From positions 124,001 to 188,000 of the forward strand of contig JAOKCF010000004.1 of assembly GCA_028245195.1 (NCBI GenBank): a stretch of 64,000 nt of DNA, in the 5' to 3' direction. The DNA comes from Vicingaceae bacterium (GTDB taxonomy: Bacteria; Bacteroidota; Bacteroidia; Flavobacteriales_E; Vicingaceae). Below, one piece after another: positions 9,195 to 18,283 of the stretch. The position numbers and the translations under genes were made by a program. The first letter of the stretch is position 1. Each line of letters begins with the position of its first letter. The notes beneath the pieces were generated by a model, which was given only the letters and a program-made list of their open reading frames with translations, was not told the origin of the DNA and did not search any database.

Positions 9195-10349
9195 TTAACT
9201 CACAAATGTACGTTTTTTGACTCGAAGCAAGTTTGCAAACTTCATGGACATGTCCATAAATAGTATTTTCGCATATGCATTTCTAGAAACATGATAATGA
9301 GCGTCATTTAAAATTTCCATAATCCCAAAAACATTATTTTCGTGCACGAAAGGAGCAAACTTTTTTAAGAAATTACCCTCCGGTCCATCGAACCGTTGCA
9401 ATGTTGATCCAGCATAATTTCGTATCATTCCTTCTCGCATAACCTCCAATGCATATTCAAGGAACTGTTTTTGCCGTTCTCTGCCAAACTTTCTTTCACT
9501 CACTTGCTCTACCCATGCGTGCATTTTTTCAACATTTGCTTCATAACAAGCCCGCATCCATGTCACGAATAAATTAAAGTACATTTCTGCATCTTCCGAC
9601 GAATGTAGCTTTTCTTCCGCTCGCAAAATATCTCCTTCGGCAAGTGCTGCAATTTGTTGCGCGCGTTCATCACCTATCGCTTCTTTCTCTGCTAAATATT
9701 TCTTTACTTCCGAAAGCTCAACCGGAGTAACACGGATCACTTGAGTTCTTGAGGTAATGGTCTTCAACAGAGCCTCTTCGTCTTCGGCAATCAAAATAAT
9801 AATCGTTTTCCCAATTGGCTCCTCAATTAATTTCAACAGCTTGTTGGAAGCTTGTACGTTTAAATTTTCTGGCTTCCAAATCAATAAAAACTTAAATTCA
9901 GATTCAAATGCCTTTAAGTTGAGCTTTTTTATAACCGCCTGACTTTCATGAACGCTAATTAAACTTTGCTTTTGTTCAATGCCGATTGCTTTGTGCCACT
10001 CTTCCAGGTCGAAATAAGGCTTCTTTAAATTTAATTCCCTCCAATCTTTTATAAAATCATCACTAACAGGTTTTGTTTTTATTCCTCCTGCTGTACTTAC
10101 CGGAAAGGAAAAATGCAAGTCAGGATGAACCAATTTGTTGAACTTGACGCACGAAGTGCAAGTTCCGCACGAATCCTTTTCTTGTTTGTTTTTACACGCG
10201 ATAAGCTGAACATATGCAATGGCCAATGGAAGAGCTCCAAATCCACTTTTGCCAACGAACAATTGGGCATGAGAAATTCGCCCCTCTTTAACGGTTTGAA
10301 TAAGTCGACTCTTTAATTGAGACTGCCCAACTATATCTTTAAAATGCAT
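9195..10349 (-). CDS. holB: DNA polymerase III subunit delta' (clamp loader)
   Basis: A 384-aa clamp-loader protein. The opening FKDIVGQSQLKSRL and HAQLFVGKSGFGALPLA are the delta-prime/gamma family N-terminus with a degenerate P-loop, as expected because delta-prime does not hydrolyse ATP. Four cysteines in the 17 residues from ACKNK to CTSC form the usual zinc module. The region reading KLLKLIEEP and the SRTQVIRV (sensor-1/SRC-like) block follow. The C-terminal collar domain is full length. It lies divergently from pgk with a 93-nt gap, and a TAccTTTG box lies just before its ATG. Confidence 0.93.
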   Translation of the reverse strand: MHFKDIVGQSQLKSRLIQTVKEGRISHAQLFVGKSGFGALPLAIAYVQLIACKNKQEKDSCGTCTSCVKFNKLVHPDLHFSFPVSTAGGIKTKPVSDDFIKDWRELNLKKPYFDLEEWHKAIGIEQKQSLISVHESQAVIKKLNLKAFESEFKFLLIWKPENLNVQASNKLLKLIEEPIGKTIIILIAEDEEALLKTITSRTQVIRVTPVELSEVKKYLAEKEAIGDERAQQIAALAEGDILRAEEKLHSSEDAEMYFNLFVTWMRACYEANVEKMHAWVEQVSERKFGRERQKQFLEYALEVMREGMIRNYAGSTLQRFDGPEGNFLKKFAPFVHENNVFGIMEILNDAHYHVSRNAYAKILFMDMSMKFANLLRVKKRTFVS

Positions 10350-10353
10350 GCAC

Positions 10354-10361
10354 CAAAGGTA
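10354..10361 (-). promoter_or_regulatory. Bacteroidota-type -7 box (TACCTTTG) for holB
   Basis: TACCTTTG on the minus strand matches the Bacteroidota TAnnTTTG -7 motif. It ends only 4 nt before the ATG at 10349, so transcription would begin at or next to the start codon. No clear -33 element is seen at the usual spacing. Confidence 0.45.
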
Positions 10362-10403
10362 AATCTTCTTTTGCTAGTCAAAATCATTTGTCAGAAGAAA
10401 TAT

Positions 10404-10411
10404 TAAGTTTG
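10404..10411 (+). promoter_or_regulatory. Bacteroidota-type -7 box (TAAGTTTG) for pgk
   Basis: TAAGTTTG matches TAnnTTTG. It lies 31 nt before the pgk ATG, giving a leader of about 28 nt. No convincing -33 element was found. Confidence 0.4.
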
Positions 10412-10442
10412 TATTTGAATACTTTTTGATGAGACACAAGCC

Positions 10443-11630
10443 ATGCAAAACATAGAAACATTTGATTTTCAAGATAAAAAAGCATTAATTAGAGTTGACT
10501 TTAACGTGCCTTTGAATACGAACTTTGAAGTTACAGATACGACACGAATAATTGCGGCAGTACCTACCATAAAAAAAGTGCTCGCGGGAGGAGGGTCGGT
10601 TATTCTAATGTCGCACCTAGGAAGACCAAAGGGAGAAAAGCAAAACAAATTCTCGTTGAAACACATTGTTGCAGCGGTTAGCGAAAAAATAGGCATTCCT
10701 GTAAAATTCGCTGAAGACTGCGCTGGCAGTGTTGCAGTAGAAGCGGCAAATAACATCAAGAATGGTGAGGTTTTATTATTAGAAAACCTGCGATTTCACG
10801 ACGAAGAAACGGAAGGAGATGCAGCATTTGCTAGAAAATTAGCTGATTTAGGAGACGTTTACATTAATGATGCTTTCGGGACGGCTCACAGGGCGCATGC
10901 CTCAACAGCAATTGTTGCCTCATTTTTCAAAGACAAAATGTTTGGTTACGTCATAGAAAACGAATTGGTCGCTGCCCAAAATGTGGTTGAGAAGGGTGAA
11001 CGCCCTTTCACTGCAATCATGGGTGGCGCCAAAATTTCTGACAAAATTTTATTAATAGAAAAGCTTCTCGACAAGGTGGATAATTTAATTATTGGAGGAG
11101 GCATGAGCTATACTTTCTTTAAAGCCTTGGGTGGTGAAGTGGGGGCCTCTTTAGTAGAAAGTGACAAATTAAAATTAGCCAGAACAATCTTGGAACTGGC
11201 AAAAGAAAAGAACGTTAACCTATGCCTGCCAACCGACTCTATTGTTGCTTCTGAATTCAGCAACGAAGCAAGCATTAGTAGTAGCGAAAACACTTCTATA
11301 CCAAAAGGATGGATGGGGTTAGATATTGGGGCAAAGGCAATTGAAGACTTTTTTGCTATCATTAAGAAGTCAAAAACTATTATGTGGAATGGTCCAATGG
11401 GAGTTTTTGAAATGAGCAACTTCGAAAATGGAACCAAATTGGTGGCACAAGCAATTGTTGAAGCAACAGAAAACGGCGCTTATTCTTTAATCGGCGGGGG
11501 AGACTCTGCCGCTGCAATCAATAAGTTCAATTATCAAGATAAGGTAAGTTACATTTCAACCGGCGGAGGCGCTTTGCTCGAGTATTTGGAAGGCAAAGAT
11601 TTGCCTGGATTAAAGGCGATTAGAAATTAA
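10443..11630 (+). CDS. pgk: Phosphoglycerate kinase
   Basis: A 395-aa glycolytic enzyme converting 1,3-bisphosphoglycerate and ADP to 3-phosphoglycerate and ATP in the cytosol. Visible signatures are [11 protein letters not shown] near the start, [47 protein letters not shown], and the C-terminal nucleotide loop [11 protein letters not shown] followed by [13 protein letters not shown]. Length is normal. It is a single-gene unit, convergent with cvpA 8 nt downstream and divergent from holB. No lesions are seen. Confidence 0.98.
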   Translation: MQNIETFDFQDKKALIRVDFNVPLNTNFEVTDTTRIIAAVPTIKKVLAGGGSVILMSHLGRPKGEKQNKFSLKHIVAAVSEKIGIPVKFAEDCAGSVAVEAANNIKNGEVLLLENLRFHDEETEGDAAFARKLADLGDVYINDAFGTAHRAHASTAIVASFFKDKMFGYVIENELVAAQNVVEKGERPFTAIMGGAKISDKILLIEKLLDKVDNLIIGGGMSYTFFKALGGEVGASLVESDKLKLARTILELAKEKNVNLCLPTDSIVASEFSNEASISSSENTSIPKGWMGLDIGAKAIEDFFAIIKKSKTIMWNGPMGVFEMSNFENGTKLVAQAIVEATENGAYSLIGGGDSAAAINKFNYQDKVSYISTGGGALLEYLEGKDLPGLKAIRN

Positions 11631-11638
11631 CTGGTTCA

Positions 11639-12196
11639 CTATATCCCCAACTCTTCCGCTTTATCCTCAACAGTGTTTTTCAACTCGTTTGCTTTCTCTT
11701 TTACTTTGCTGATCTCAAAATCCTCTAGAAGTTCCTTAAACGGAGCAGTGACTGCCTTGATGGGTTCGTATAAAATCGACTCTTCTGCAAAGTTATTTTC
11801 TACAAATTCAAACTTTCGATTCATGTTTTCGAAAAAATAGAGGGCGGTACTAATAATCAGCGCAAATTTTAGGGTTCCAAAAAGTAATCCTAAAACTCTA
11901 TTTACAAAACCAAGAGCGACCAGTTTCAGTGCTTTATTTAAAAGGCGAGCTGCCAAAAAAACGGCAAAAACAATCAACACAAAGGTGATTAAAAAACTAA
12001 TTAACCCAAGCCACTCTTGAGTAATCTCGACGTACTGTTTTAATTTTTCAGCCGTATAGTCGGAAATTTTAATCGCTCCGTAAATACCCAAAACTAGACC
12101 AACTAAAGATGCTAACTCAAGTACCAAGCCTTTTTTAAAGCCCACTACCGCGCCCCAAAGAAGAGGAATTATAAATATAATATCTATCTGACTCAT
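11639..12196 (-). CDS. CvpA family membrane protein
   Basis: A 185-aa protein with four hydrophobic segments in the first 120 residues. It starts IDIIFIIPLLWGAVVGFKKGL, the usual CvpA beginning (a region that pairs with GxxxG-type helices), and ends in a charged amphipathic tail rich in Lys/Glu. CvpA proteins are needed for colicin V production in E. coli and are linked to envelope stress tolerance elsewhere; the biochemical role is open. It is divergent from the 117-aa gene at 12236 with only about 40 nt between the two starts. Confidence 0.85.
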   Translation of the reverse strand: MSQIDIIFIIPLLWGAVVGFKKGLVLELASLVGLVLGIYGAIKISDYTAEKLKQYVEITQEWLGLISFLITFVLIVFAVFLAARLLNKALKLVALGFVNRVLGLLFGTLKFALIISTALYFFENMNRKFEFVENNFAEESILYEPIKAVTAPFKELLEDFEISKVKEKANELKNTVEDKAEELGI

Positions 12197-12235
12197 GTGT
12201 TTTCAGCTGCTAAACTATCACTAATTTTACTTTTT

Positions 12236-12589
12236 ATGGAAATCGAATTTCAAAAAAAGTGGGATAAGCTTGTAATGCAAATCAACAAGCGGTTTAATGA
12301 CGAGTTAGACGTCGAGTCTATCCTTTTTGTCATTGGGATGCAAGAGTTGGGTCAAGTCGTAGATAAATTTTCTAAAGACCAAAAATTAGAAGTAATTCAC
12401 GTTGCCGTCTGCGCCATTTTAGAACCTTTTGGGTTTTATGAATATGAAGGAAGAGACAAAGATGCATGGCCGCACTGGAAAGTGGTAAAAGACCTCCCTC
12501 GACTGAGTAATGACGAGCAAGAACAACTCATTAAAGAAGGGGTGTTAGAATATTTTGAGAGCTCCCCGTTTATGGATCAAGTTACCTAA
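12236..12589 (+). CDS. Conserved hypothetical cytosolic protein, 117 aa
   Basis: A 117-aa acidic, soluble-looking protein that I do not recognise. It contains DELDVESILFVIGMQELGQ, a stretch KLEVIHVAVCAILEPFGFYEYEG and an aromatic DAWPHWKVV. No signal peptide or membrane segment is seen. The frame also allows a GTG at 12197, but the ATG at 12236 gives a cleaner N-terminus (MEIEFQKKW) and leaves room for a promoter in the divergent gap with cvpA. Its end overlaps the convergent lipoprotein gene by 8 nt. Codon use and the clean frame suggest it is real. Confidence 0.75.
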   Translation: MEIEFQKKWDKLVMQINKRFNDELDVESILFVIGMQELGQVVDKFSKDQKLEVIHVAVCAILEPFGFYEYEGRDKDAWPHWKVVKDLPRLSNDEQEQLIKEGVLEYFESSPFMDQVT

Positions 12590-12956
12590 AAACTAGTTTT
12601 CTCTCAGTTATATTGTCACTTCTTTGTGCCTTCCGCTTTACTTCCAATAATGCAGTCGCAGAATCAATAAGAACAGTATCGTTTGGCTGTCGAAGTAATG
12701 CGATATCAATCAAGATAGTGTTTTCATAAGAAAAGTATGCCTTTCCGAAGCCATCTGTTTGTGCCGCATCAAGCACATCTGCTCTTAGAATTCCTGAAAC
12801 TGCATCAGGCGCAGATGTTCTTACCCAAGCACCTCGCACAGGACTGTTATCGTTTCGAACAACTGTTACTTCTAAATCTGGAGATATCTCTTTTTTACAT
12901 GAAAAAGAGAATGCTACTGCAAGTATTACAAGGAAAGTTGGGTATATTTTTTTCAT
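12582..12956 (-). CDS. Small lipoprotein, 124 aa, carboxypeptidase-regulatory-like beta domain
   Basis: A 124-aa predicted outer-membrane or periplasmic lipoprotein: a hydrophobic signal ends at FSFSC (Cys20) followed by KKE. The mature part (LEVTVVRNDNSPVRGAWVRTS, then TDGFGKAYFSYENTILIDIAL) reads like a single immunoglobulin-like or CarboxypepD_reg-type beta-sandwich, where a strand is followed by a P-V-x-G-A/V turn. No function is known to me. It is divergent from the PPIase gene and overlaps the 117-aa gene by 8 nt at its 3' end. Confidence 0.75.
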   Translation of the reverse strand: MKKIYPTFLVILAVAFSFSCKKEISPDLEVTVVRNDNSPVRGAWVRTSAPDAVSGILRADVLDAAQTDGFGKAYFSYENTILIDIALLRQPNDTVLIDSATALLEVKRKAQRSDNITERKLVFR

Positions 12957-12963
12957 ACTTTTG
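12956..12963 (+). promoter_or_regulatory. Bacteroidota-type -7 box (TACTTTTG) for the PPIase-pheS unit
   Basis: TACTTTTG matches TAnnTTTG and lies 43 nt before the TTG start at 13006. It overlaps the start codon of the divergent lipoprotein gene. Confidence 0.45.
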
Positions 12964-13005
12964 TCGAAATATCTAGATTACTTCTAGTACAAATTTAATA
13001 CAATT

Positions 13006-13656
13006 TTGAACAAGCTAATTATAAGCCTTCTTTTTTGCCTTTTCATTGCTTTTTCTTGTCAAAGTCAAACTTTGATTTCAATGGAGACAAGTGCAGGCAA
13101 TATTATCATAAAACTATACGATGACACCCCTCTACATAAAGCAAATTTTTTAAAATTAGTTGAGAAGGACTTTTACGATAGCTTGCTTTTCCATAGAGTT
13201 ATAAAAGATTTTATGATGCAGGGAGGAGATCCGAACTCCAAAAATGCTTCTCGCTATAAAAAATTAGGTACGGGAGGTCCAGGTTATTCCATCGATGCTG
13301 AACTTGAACCTCAACACATTCATAAGAGAGGAGCTTTGGCTGCTGCTAGAAATCCAGATAACATTAATCCAAATAAAAAAAGCGCCGGCTCACAATTTTA
13401 CATTGTGACTGGCAGAAAATATCCAAGAAAGTACATTCCCCGTTTCGAAGAGAGTCGGGGGAAAAAGTATTCTGAAAAAGAAATTATTGCATATGAAACC
13501 CTGGGGGGTGCGCCGCATTTAGATGGACTATATACTGTTTTTGGTGAAGTAATGAGAGGATTAGATGTAGTGGCTGCGGTTTGTAACGCTCCTGTAAATG
13601 GAGCAAACCGACCATTAAAAGATGTCTATATTTTAAAAATAAAGGTGATTCAATAA
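13006..13656 (+). CDS. Lipoprotein peptidyl-prolyl cis-trans isomerase (cyclophilin type)
   Basis: A 216-aa protein with a lipoprotein signal ending in AFSC (Cys18), followed by a cyclophilin domain: GNIIIKLYDDTPLHKANF, FHRVIKDFMMQGGDPNS (the catalytic FHR plus QGGD), and GSQFYIVTGRKYP. It would help fold proteins at proline bonds in the periplasm. The start is a TTG (13006), since no ATG precedes the signal peptide. The domain carries a Lys/Arg-rich insertion after YIVTG that is common in Bacteroidota cyclophilins. Its stop overlaps the pheS ATG by one base (TAATG), so the two genes are coupled. Confidence 0.92.
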   Translation: MNKLIISLLFCLFIAFSCQSQTLISMETSAGNIIIKLYDDTPLHKANFLKLVEKDFYDSLLFHRVIKDFMMQGGDPNSKNASRYKKLGTGGPGYSIDAELEPQHIHKRGALAAARNPDNINPNKKSAGSQFYIVTGRKYPRKYIPRFEESRGKKYSEKEIIAYETLGGAPHLDGLYTVFGEVMRGLDVVAAVCNAPVNGANRPLKDVYILKIKVIQ

Positions 13657-14681
13657 TGTTAAGTAAGGCTAAAGAACTATTACAAGAAACGAAGGAATTC
13701 AAAGCAAAAAGCTTAGAAGAGTTGGAGGCGTTCAGAATTAAAATGCTTGGAAACAAAGGCGACCTGAAAAAACTGTTTGCCGAATTTAGAAATGTAGCGG
13801 CAGAAGATAAAAAGGAATTTGGAGCCATACTGAATCAGTTAAAAGAGAAAGCTCAAGAAAAGGTTGATTTGATAAAGGCAGAACTATCCAGCTCAGGGTC
13901 ACCCGAAGATTTTAGCAACTTCGACTTTAGCCGTCCTACTACCTTAAATCAAATTGGCTCTCGACACCCCATTTCGATTATAAAAAATGAAATCATTGAA
14001 ATCTTTAACCGCATTGGCTTTCAAGTTTCTGAAGGACCAGAAATTGAAGATGACTGGCACAATTTTTCGGCGCTAAACTTTCCACCAGAACATCCCGCAA
14101 GAGACATGCAGGATACCTTTTTCGTTGAAAAAGACCCAGACATTGCATTGAGAACACATACAAGTTCCGTACAAGTTAGAGTAATGGAAAACTCCACTCC
14201 CCCCATACGAACTATTTCTCCAGGGCGTGTTTATCGGAATGAAGCTATTTCTGCTAGAGCGCATTGCTTTTTTCACCAAGTAGAAGGTTTGTACATTGAT
14301 AAGAATGTATCTTTTGCTGACTTAAGGCAAACTTTGTTATACTTTGCTCAGGAAATGTTTGGTAAGGAAACAGAAATTAGGTTAAGACCTTCTTACTTCC
14401 CTTTCACTGAGCCAAGCGCTGAAATGGACGTTTCTTGCACCATTTGCAGCGGCAAAGGTTGTAATGTATGCAAGTACACGGGTTACTTAGAGATTTTAGG
14501 TTGTGGAATGGTTGACCCTAATGTGTTAGAAAACTGTGGAATTGATTCTACAATTTATTCCGGCTTTGCCTTCGGAATGGGTGTTGAGCGAATTGCTCAA
14601 TTAAAATACAATGTAAACGATTTGCGTTTGTATTCCGAAAATGACAAAGGATTTTTAGATCAATTTAAGTCTGTTTTATAG
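13656..14681 (+). CDS. pheS: Phenylalanine--tRNA ligase alpha subunit
   Basis: A 341-aa class II synthetase subunit that charges tRNA-Phe with the beta subunit (pheT not in the window). An N-terminal coiled coil (about 1-80) precedes the catalytic core with HPISIIKNEIIEIF, GFQVSEGPEIEDDWHNFSALN, motif 2 around CFFHQVEGLYID, FRPSYFP-like LRPSYFPFTEPSAE, and motif 3 GFAFGMGVERIAQL near the C-terminus. Length is typical. pheS without adjacent pheT is common in Bacteroidota. The start ATG overlaps the PPIase stop. Confidence 0.97.
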   Translation: MLSKAKELLQETKEFKAKSLEELEAFRIKMLGNKGDLKKLFAEFRNVAAEDKKEFGAILNQLKEKAQEKVDLIKAELSSSGSPEDFSNFDFSRPTTLNQIGSRHPISIIKNEIIEIFNRIGFQVSEGPEIEDDWHNFSALNFPPEHPARDMQDTFFVEKDPDIALRTHTSSVQVRVMENSTPPIRTISPGRVYRNEAISARAHCFFHQVEGLYIDKNVSFADLRQTLLYFAQEMFGKETEIRLRPSYFPFTEPSAEMDVSCTICSGKGCNVCKYTGYLEILGCGMVDPNVLENCGIDSTIYSGFAFGMGVERIAQLKYNVNDLRLYSENDKGFLDQFKSVL

Positions 14682-14844
14682 GTTTTTAGCACAGACCGGA
14701 CCCAAGCCTGTAATAGAGAACATATTCTGAACAGTTGAGTTACTCTAACCGACAGAAGCTGGTTCATTCGCAACCAAGAGAAGTAGTTCTAAAGTCTCCA
14801 ACCCTTTGGTTTTTAGGACACAATTACTTAGTTTTATTCCTAAT
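14682..14844. other. Intergenic gap without recognised features
   Basis: I see no ORF, hairpin terminator or RNA gene here. A minus-strand frame over 14824-15027 is a shadow of the plus-strand pseudogene. Confidence 0.4.
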
Positions 14845-15737
14845 ATGAATTTTTTTCCACACCTCTTTCTCGCCTTTTTCGCTATTTACGAGATTGATAC
14901 CAAAGTAGAGCCCCCTAAGCCAACAATGGGTGATTGTTTTGACTATAAAGCGTAAACTCCAAAGCAATTTAAAAATTATGTTATTCTTGGTCATATTTAT
15001 CAAGACGAAACCAAAGTTAATCATCAAATAGGACGATTAAACTTTTATCAATTTGATCAAATTTGGCTAGGAGGATACCTATTGATTAAGGCTACTAAAT
15101 CTAGATCAAATCTTGACTATTTAGACTGCCTCTTTGATTTATCTGATCCCAGAACCAAGTGGGCTTTAGGTAATCACGATGTAAGAAGTGAGAATGTTAA
15201 ATGGATAACAGAAAAAGAGCTTCATTTTATACCAGCCATTCAGACTGCATAACTTATTTTTTACTAAACACCAATGGCCATGAAAGACATAAATTAGATA
15301 AATCATTTGCTAAGTCTCAATATAAATTACTTAAAGCTGTTTATGACACAATAGCTAATTCTTCTCATTTTATAATTTTATCTCATCATTCGCTGTGGCA
15401 AAAAGTAGATGTTTGTGGCAAAACAGGTTCGCATTTAGATACTTCCAATTATGCATTTAAAGTTGGTCTTGTTAAAGATTTCTATAAAGGAGTTTATAAA
15501 CCATTATTTAAAAAGGTTCAAAAAAGAGGTGTAGAGGTTATTTTTTTTTATGGAGATTTTGGACAATATAAAAACGGTTATGATTACAAAAGTCGCTCTG
15601 GGGTGAGGTTCCTGGGTTCGGGAATTATTCCAGAAAAAGACGACCCTAAAAATGATTGCAATAAGCGATTTTTTAGATATAACCTTCCGGACTCAATATT
15701 AGTATTTGAACATGATATCGTTAATCGAAAATTATAA
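14845..15737 (+). pseudogene. Decayed calcineurin-like metallophosphoesterase
   Basis: An ATG at 14845 opens a signal-like piece that is stopped by TAA at 14953-14955. The same frame then continues with VILGHIYQDE, DQIWLGGYL and WALGNHDVRS, which are metallophosphoesterase blocks (D-x-H, GGD, GNHD). Near 15210 a run of five A appears one base long; the frame shifts and the rest is readable to 15737 (SFYTSHSDCITYFLLNT, ILSHHSLW, FYGDFGQ, RFLGSG). The GGD aspartate reads Tyr (GGYL) and the first motif reads GHIYQ, so metal ligands are lost too. With a stop, a frameshift and substituted ligands, this is a dead gene. Confidence 0.85.
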
Positions 15738-15766
15738 TGGGAATTTAGATTAATAGATGACTATTA

Positions 15767-16816
15767 TTAAAACTTCCAATCGTATTGGTCCAAGTTCAAC
15801 AAACACTTTTCTAGCAAATCAATAGAAGCAATAATATCTTCTTTGTTTGCCATTTCGATGGTTTGGTGCAAATGTCGAGTCGGTATAGAAACTGCTCCAG
15901 AAATAGAGCCTCCGTCATTCATTCGTTGAATACCTGCAGTATCAGTTCCTCCTACAGGTAAAATTTCCGGCTGCCATTTAATTTTATTATCGTTGGCAAC
16001 TTTTTTCATATATGCCACCATGCGGTAATCGCAAATGGTTTGAGAATCCATTATTTTTATAGCTGTTCCTTCGCCCAACGATGTTATTTTTTCGTGCGCC
16101 GAAGCCCCTGGTAAATCATATGCAATGGTAGTATCTAATCCGAAACCAAAATCTGGTTGAATGTCCATTGCAGAGACGTTTGCTCCTCTAATTCCCACCT
16201 CTTCTTGAACAGTAAAGACTCCGTAAATGTCATAGGGCGCCTCTTTGTCTTTTAGCAAGCGCAAGGTTTCAATTAAAATGTAAACTGAAATTCTATTGTC
16301 GATTGACTTACAGTTAACGCATTCTCCCATCTCCATTAATTCGCTGTAACGAGTAATTGGATTACCTACCTCAACCAACTTCTCTACTTCCGCTTTCTTC
16401 ATTCCCAAGTCAATGAAGTATTCTTTTGTTTTTGCTGGCTTATTCCGCTCCTCCGGGCTCATAACGTGAATGGGCTTTGCTCCCATTACGCCCATAACGT
16501 CTTTCTTTCCATGAATAATCACTCGCTGAGAAGTTAATGTTTTGGGGTCAAAGCCCCCTAAAGTATGAAACCGTACAAAACCGTTTTCATCAATGTGAGT
16601 CACAATAAAACCAATTTCGTCCATGTGCGCTCCAACCATTACCCGCTTACTTTCCTTTCCCTTTTTAATAGCGTAAACATTCCCCATGTTATTCACCTTT
16701 ATTTCGTCTACAAGGGGTGTAACTTCTTTAATTACATACTCTCTGATACGTTTTTCATACCCTGGAGCACCAGCAATTTCACAAATATCTTTTAGTAAGG
16801 GAATGTTAATCTTCAT
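15767..16816 (-). CDS. M42 family metallopeptidase (glutamyl aminopeptidase/endoglucanase-like)
   Basis: A 349-aa di-zinc aminopeptidase of the TET type. It begins LLKDICEIAGAPGYEKRIREY and carries His64/Asp66 in VGAHMDEIGF, then CKSIDNRIS, TVQEEVGIRGA (the catalytic Glu-Glu), GLDTTIAYD and the last His in PTRHLHQTIEM. Such enzymes form large cytosolic dodecamers that trim peptides; some older annotations call them cellulases, which is unlikely. It lies 22 nt downstream of pyk and is probably in one operon with pyk and the IPExxxVDY gene. Confidence 0.93.
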   Translation of the reverse strand: MKINIPLLKDICEIAGAPGYEKRIREYVIKEVTPLVDEIKVNNMGNVYAIKKGKESKRVMVGAHMDEIGFIVTHIDENGFVRFHTLGGFDPKTLTSQRVIIHGKKDVMGVMGAKPIHVMSPEERNKPAKTKEYFIDLGMKKAEVEKLVEVGNPITRYSELMEMGECVNCKSIDNRISVYILIETLRLLKDKEAPYDIYGVFTVQEEVGIRGANVSAMDIQPDFGFGLDTTIAYDLPGASAHEKITSLGEGTAIKIMDSQTICDYRMVAYMKKVANDNKIKWQPEILPVGGTDTAGIQRMNDGGSISGAVSIPTRHLHQTIEMANKEDIIASIDLLEKCLLNLDQYDWKF

Positions 16817-16838
16817 CTTGTTAATTTAAAATTTCAAT

Positions 16839-18266
16839 CTACTCTACGTAGCTCAGTTTTACCATATTCGACTGCCCTTTTTCGTTAATTGGCATGCTTG
16901 CAATGTTAATAATCAAATCCTTTTCTTGAACGTAGTCCGCTTTCTTCAACAAATACTTAATGTCTGCAATGGTGTGGTCTGTACTTACAAACTTATCATA
17001 GTAAAACCCTTGCACACCCCAAACTAAACTAAGCTTATTGAGCAAGCTGTGGTTTCCAGTAAAAGCAAAAATGCCTGCTTTTGGTCGGAAACTTGAAATT
17101 TTAGCAGCAGTATAACCAGAATGTGTCATGGTTACAATTGCTTTAGAATCTACTCTTTGGGATAATCGGCAAGCGTTGTAGCAAACTGAATCTGAAATAA
17201 AACGATCTTCATTTACTTCGGCAGGAGGAAACTCTAGGTAATAAATAGAATCTGACAATTCAATTTGTTCAATGATTTTTGTCATCGATTTAATAACCTC
17301 AATTGGATAAGCTCCAACAGAAGTTTCTGCGCTTAACATCACAGCGTCTGCTCCATCTAAAACAGCATTCGCAACATCGTTCACTTCTGCCCTAGTTGGA
17401 GAGATGCTTTCAATCATACTCTCCATCATCTGAGTTGCAATAATAACCGGCTTGGCAGCTCTTAAACACTTTTTTACCAGGTCTTTTTGAATCAAGGGAA
17501 CTTGCTCCATTGGTACTTCTACACCCAGGTCTCCTCTGGCAACCATAATTGCATCAGACTTTTCAATGATATCGTCAATATCATCCAGCGCTTCAGGTTT
17601 TTCAATTTTTGCAATTACTCGAGCAACGTTGCCCTCGTTTTTAATTAAATGTTTCAACTCTATAATGTCTCTTGCAGACCGAACAAACGAGAGTCCAATC
17701 CACTCCATATTGTGCTCCAATGCAAAAGCCAAATCTTCTTTGTCTTTTGGAGTTAAACTAGGCATAGAAATTTTTGTTTTCGGCAGGTTTACTCCTTTGT
17801 TAGATGAAAACCTCCCTCCGTTTAAAAATTTAGCTTTAACGGTCGTTTTTCTATCTGTATCAATAATTTCTAGTGCTAATTTTCCATCGTTGATTAGAAT
17901 TTTTTCTCCTTTTTGAACATCTTTAGGAAAGGTTTTATAGCTGATATACGCCCTTGTCCCATCTCCTTCAATTTCTTCGTTGGTAAACTCAATTACATCT
18001 CCAGTCTTTACCTCGGTGCCTTCTTTTATTTTTCCAACCCTAATTTTTGGCCCCTGTAAGTCCCCCAATAATGCAGTATGTATTTGCTGCTCTTTGTTTA
18101 TTTGGCGAACCCTTTTAATTACGTCAACATGATTGCTATGCTCTCCATGAGAAAAATTAATTCGAATCACATTAACCCCTTCTGCAATAATCGCTTCTAA
18201 CATTTTTTTAGAAGAGGTTGCTGGTCCTACAGTAGCGACAATTTTAGTTTTTTTGGTTGTTTTCAT
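16839..18266 (-). CDS. pyk: Pyruvate kinase
   Basis: A 475-aa glycolytic enzyme making pyruvate and ATP from phosphoenolpyruvate and ADP. Visible blocks include TKIVATVGPATSS, INFSHGEHSNH, LLGDLQGPKIRVG, VIAKIEKPEALDDID with the catalytic Lys, MVARGDLGVEVP and TQMMESMI, then the C-terminal domain with MTHSGYTAAKISSFRP. Full length and intact. It follows the IPExxxVDY gene by 17 nt, an arrangement often seen in Bacteroidota, and precedes the M42 peptidase. Confidence 0.98.
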   Translation of the reverse strand: MKTTKKTKIVATVGPATSSKKMLEAIIAEGVNVIRINFSHGEHSNHVDVIKRVRQINKEQQIHTALLGDLQGPKIRVGKIKEGTEVKTGDVIEFTNEEIEGDGTRAYISYKTFPKDVQKGEKILINDGKLALEIIDTDRKTTVKAKFLNGGRFSSNKGVNLPKTKISMPSLTPKDKEDLAFALEHNMEWIGLSFVRSARDIIELKHLIKNEGNVARVIAKIEKPEALDDIDDIIEKSDAIMVARGDLGVEVPMEQVPLIQKDLVKKCLRAAKPVIIATQMMESMIESISPTRAEVNDVANAVLDGADAVMLSAETSVGAYPIEVIKSMTKIIEQIELSDSIYYLEFPPAEVNEDRFISDSVCYNACRLSQRVDSKAIVTMTHSGYTAAKISSFRPKAGIFAFTGNHSLLNKLSLVWGVQGFYYDKFVSTDHTIADIKYLLKKADYVQEKDLIINIASMPINEKGQSNMVKLSYVE

Positions 18267-18283
18267 TTTTTCTTTTTTTCTTT

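Noticed and set aside
12197-12235. GTG start for the 117-aa protein
   Set aside because: It would add 13 hydrophobic residues and overlap the cvpA start region; ATG 12236 gives a natural N-terminus.
14824-15027. Minus-strand 67-aa frame
   Set aside because: It is antisense to the metallophosphoesterase pseudogene and has no coding character of its own.
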